Of a DNA stretch of 64,000 nucleotides, positions 62,496 through 64,000 are shown in pieces. A program made the position numbers and the translations under genes. The notes under the pieces were generated by a model that saw nothing but the letters and a program-made list of their open reading frames with translations, was not told the origin of the DNA and did no database searches. The DNA is from Minicystis rosea (lineage in GTDB: Bacteria; Myxococcota_A; Polyangia; Polyangiales; Polyangiaceae), in NCBI GenBank assembly GCA_001931535.1, contig CP016211.1:7673703-7737702 (forward strand), written 5' to 3'. The first letter of the stretch is position 1. Each line of letters opens with the position of its first letter.

Positions 62496-63056
62496 ATGAC
62501 GACGATCGTGGGACTGTGCGGGAGCCTCAGGCGCGGCTCGTTCAACGCGATGCTCTTGAATGCGGCCGTCGAGCTGACGCCGGCGGGGACGACGCTCGAG
62601 ATCGCATCGATTCGAGGGATCCCCCTCTACGACGGAGACGAGGAGGCCGCGCACGGGATCCCCGCGCCGGTGCAAGCCCTGAAGGACAAGATCGCGGCGG
62701 CGGACGGGCTCCTCCTGGTGACGCCGGAGTACAACAACTCGATTCCGGGCGTGCTCAAGAACGCGATCGACTGGCTCTCGAGGCCGGCAGCGGACATCCC
62801 GCGCGTGTTCGGCGGCCGTCCCGTGGCCATCATGGGCGCGACGCCGGGTCCGGGGGGCACGGGCCTTTCGCAGGCAGCGTGGCTTCCCGTGTTGCGCACG
62901 CTCGGGACCGCGCCGTGGTTCGGCGGCCGCGTGCTCGTCTCTTCGGCGTCGAAGGTCTTCGACGAGCACGGCACGCTGCAAGACGCCAAGGTGCGCGCGC
63001 AGGTGGAGTCCTTCATGAAGGGCTTCGCCGCGATCGTCGCGCGTCCCCACGCCTGA
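62496..63056 (+). CDS. NADPH-dependent FMN reductase
   Basis: 186 aa flavodoxin-like enzyme of the FMN_red (ChrR/SsuE-like) group. It opens IVGLCGSLRRGSFNAMLLNA (phosphate-binding loop) and carries LLVTPEYNNSIPGVLKNAID, the flavin-contacting signature of quinone/azo/chromate reductases. AAGGAG lies 9 bases upstream of the ATG. It probably reduces quinones or FMN in the cytoplasm. Confidence 0.92.
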   Translation: MTTIVGLCGSLRRGSFNAMLLNAAVELTPAGTTLEIASIRGIPLYDGDEEAAHGIPAPVQALKDKIAAADGLLLVTPEYNNSIPGVLKNAIDWLSRPAADIPRVFGGRPVAIMGATPGPGGTGLSQAAWLPVLRTLGTAPWFGGRVLVSSASKVFDEHGTLQDAKVRAQVESFMKGFAAIVARPHA

Positions 63057-63232
63057 CGGGCAAGTGCCTTCTCGACGAGCGTGCCTATCCGCAGGAGGCC
63101 AATGCGTCGACGCTTCCTCGATGAGCCCCTGCAACGTGGGGTGGAGCGTCGGGCGGAGATGGGGTGACGAGGACTGCTCCCATCATGGGGCCATGACGGG
63201 AGCAGGCGGAGGGCACGCCGAGGCGCGTGCTC

Positions 63233-64000
63233 TCAATGACATTGATTGAAGAGCGGCCGGCTCGAGACCACGTAACGGCGCACTTGCATGGCCGCGCCTT
63301 CGCCGAAGAGCCGATTCCCGACGGCGCTCTCTTCGTCGAGGAAGCTCACCCCGAAGGGCTCGCCCCAACGCGGGTTGAAATAGGTGTCCTCGTCGGGCTC
63401 GATTTGGACGAGGCCGCGGCCGGTGGGGCCGTATCCATCGAGGAAGGTGAACGTGCCCATTCCGCAGTCGAGCTGATCGGGGGAGAAGATCATGTCGTCG
63501 CCGCCGCGATCGAGGAGCATGTAGCGCCGATCGATGCGGGCGCCGATGGTGTCGACGCGGAACACCTCGTTGCCGTCGATGAGCCAACGCACCTTCCCGC
63601 CGGCTTTGTCGTAAGCGATCTTGAGATCGTGTTGCTGGTACGGCCACCGGGTCGCGACGGGGACGGCGTAGGAGAACGCCGCGTAGTCACCGTAGAGATC
63701 GCGGACGAAGGGTGGGTGCTCGTAAAAGGCGTAGATGAGCTTGTTGGTGACGAGGAAGTTGAAGATCATGAACGTCTCGGGATCGAACGCGCTCGTGGCC
63801 ACGGCGCCGAGGCGCGGGTCCGCGTCCGGATCGAACACCGCGTTGCCGAACGGGTGCCCCCAGGTGCCGTAGATTTGGCCGGAGATGCGCGCTTCGCAGG
63901 CGAGCTCCTCACCGGGCTTGGCGTCGAAGCCGACGAGCCCCTTCGAGGAGGTGTGGTTCATGATGACGAGCCATTTGACGTGATCGAAGGCGCTCAAAGC
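63233..64000 (-). CDS. DUF6081-family protein, N-terminus outside the window
   Basis: At least 254 residues; the frame stays open to the right edge, and a TTG at 63997 is not likely to be the true start because the family begins further upstream. WLIDGNEVFRVDTIGARIDR, RGGDDMIFSPDQLDCGMGTF and TFLDGYGPTGRGLVQIEPDE give a concanavalin-like beta-sandwich pattern typical of DUF6081. Function unknown. The last ~30 residues (VQVRRYVVSSRPLFNQC-like) are complete. Confidence 0.7.
   Translation of the reverse strand, partial: ALSAFDHVKWLVIMNHTSSKGLVGFDAKPGEELACEARISGQIYGTWGHPFGNAVFDPDADPRLGAVATSAFDPETFMIFNFLVTNKLIYAFYEHPPFVRDLYGDYAAFSYAVPVATRWPYQQHDLKIAYDKAGGKVRWLIDGNEVFRVDTIGARIDRRYMLLDRGGDDMIFSPDQLDCGMGTFTFLDGYGPTGRGLVQIEPDEDTYFNPRWGEPFGVSFLDEESAVGNRLFGEGAAMQVRRYVVSSRPLFNQCH

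Overview
The window is GC-rich (roughly 68-70 % by eye), with strong GC at third codon positions. Several features point to a myxobacterium of the Polyangiales / Sorangiineae type: a MYXO-CTERM tail on a polysaccharide-monooxygenase-like protein, Gly/Ser-rich lipoproteins with SBBP-like repeats, large carboxypeptidase-regulatory/TonB receptors, and a Rieske oxygenase next to a sterol desaturase. No rRNA, convincing tRNA or CRISPR array was seen. The species assignment is inference.

Layout. 1-5.4 kb: end of a flavin amine oxidase, a hypothetical gene, murI and hom (minus strand), then a fused TssB-TssC type VI sheath gene. 5.4-7.0 kb: a complete IS4/Tn5-like insertion sequence with 17-bp inverted repeats and a 9-bp target duplication, sitting in the loop of the terminator-like hairpin behind tssBC. 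7.0-10 kb: a pfkB fragment, a TetR/VOC divergent pair with a perfect 20-bp palindrome, repeat copy A and a broken gene. 10.0-18.1 kb (minus strand): a type VI cassette made of two M23-peptidase/VgrG pairs, two degenerate ABC-type ATPases and a DUF1795 (Eag-like) protein. 18.1-26.9 kb: accessory and decayed DNA (fragments of DUF362, 2OG oxygenase, intron reverse transcriptase and tyrosine recombinase genes; repeat copies B and C; a six-copy 43-bp tandem array) with intact islands: an outer-membrane-like protein, an SBBP lipoprotein, and an ArsR / OsmC-ACT group. 26.9-37 kb: AI-2E-type permease, LuxR regulator, secreted alpha/beta hydrolase, GNAT, PfkB kinase, a large kinase-like effector-type protein, epoxide hydrolase, an SDR/HxlR divergent pair and an IS630 remnant. 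37-49.2 kb: cell-envelope genes (a phospholipase-C-like/beta-barrel fusion with a lipoprotein partner, YceI, an LPMO-like protein, a TonB receptor with a lipoprotein). 49.2-52.3 kb: a probable sterol/isoprenoid-modifying group. 52.3-58.8 kb: a TamA-TamB operon. 58.8-64 kb: lipoproteins, L-serine dehydratase, an FMN reductase and a DUF6081 fragment.

How the genes work together. The sheath gene and the VgrG/M23/DUF1795 cassette would form a contact-dependent peptidoglycan-attacking system. The two cassette ATPases share an unusual Walker B sequence (DRPELH) with no catalytic Glu, and their role is not known to me; this is the best candidate for an undescribed subsystem. Three genes (hom, the TonB receptor, a small broken gene at 9.6 kb) are each interrupted by a single missing base. 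Two of these losses fall in C runs, which looks more like sequence-consensus error than biology.

Non-coding structure worth attention: a ~125-bp dispersed repeat in three copies with a conserved hairpin and a 12-nt variable loop; a 22-nt covarying hairpin in two copies; and one hairpin motif (TCACGATGGGGCCGC...) placed directly after the stop codons of three unrelated genes.
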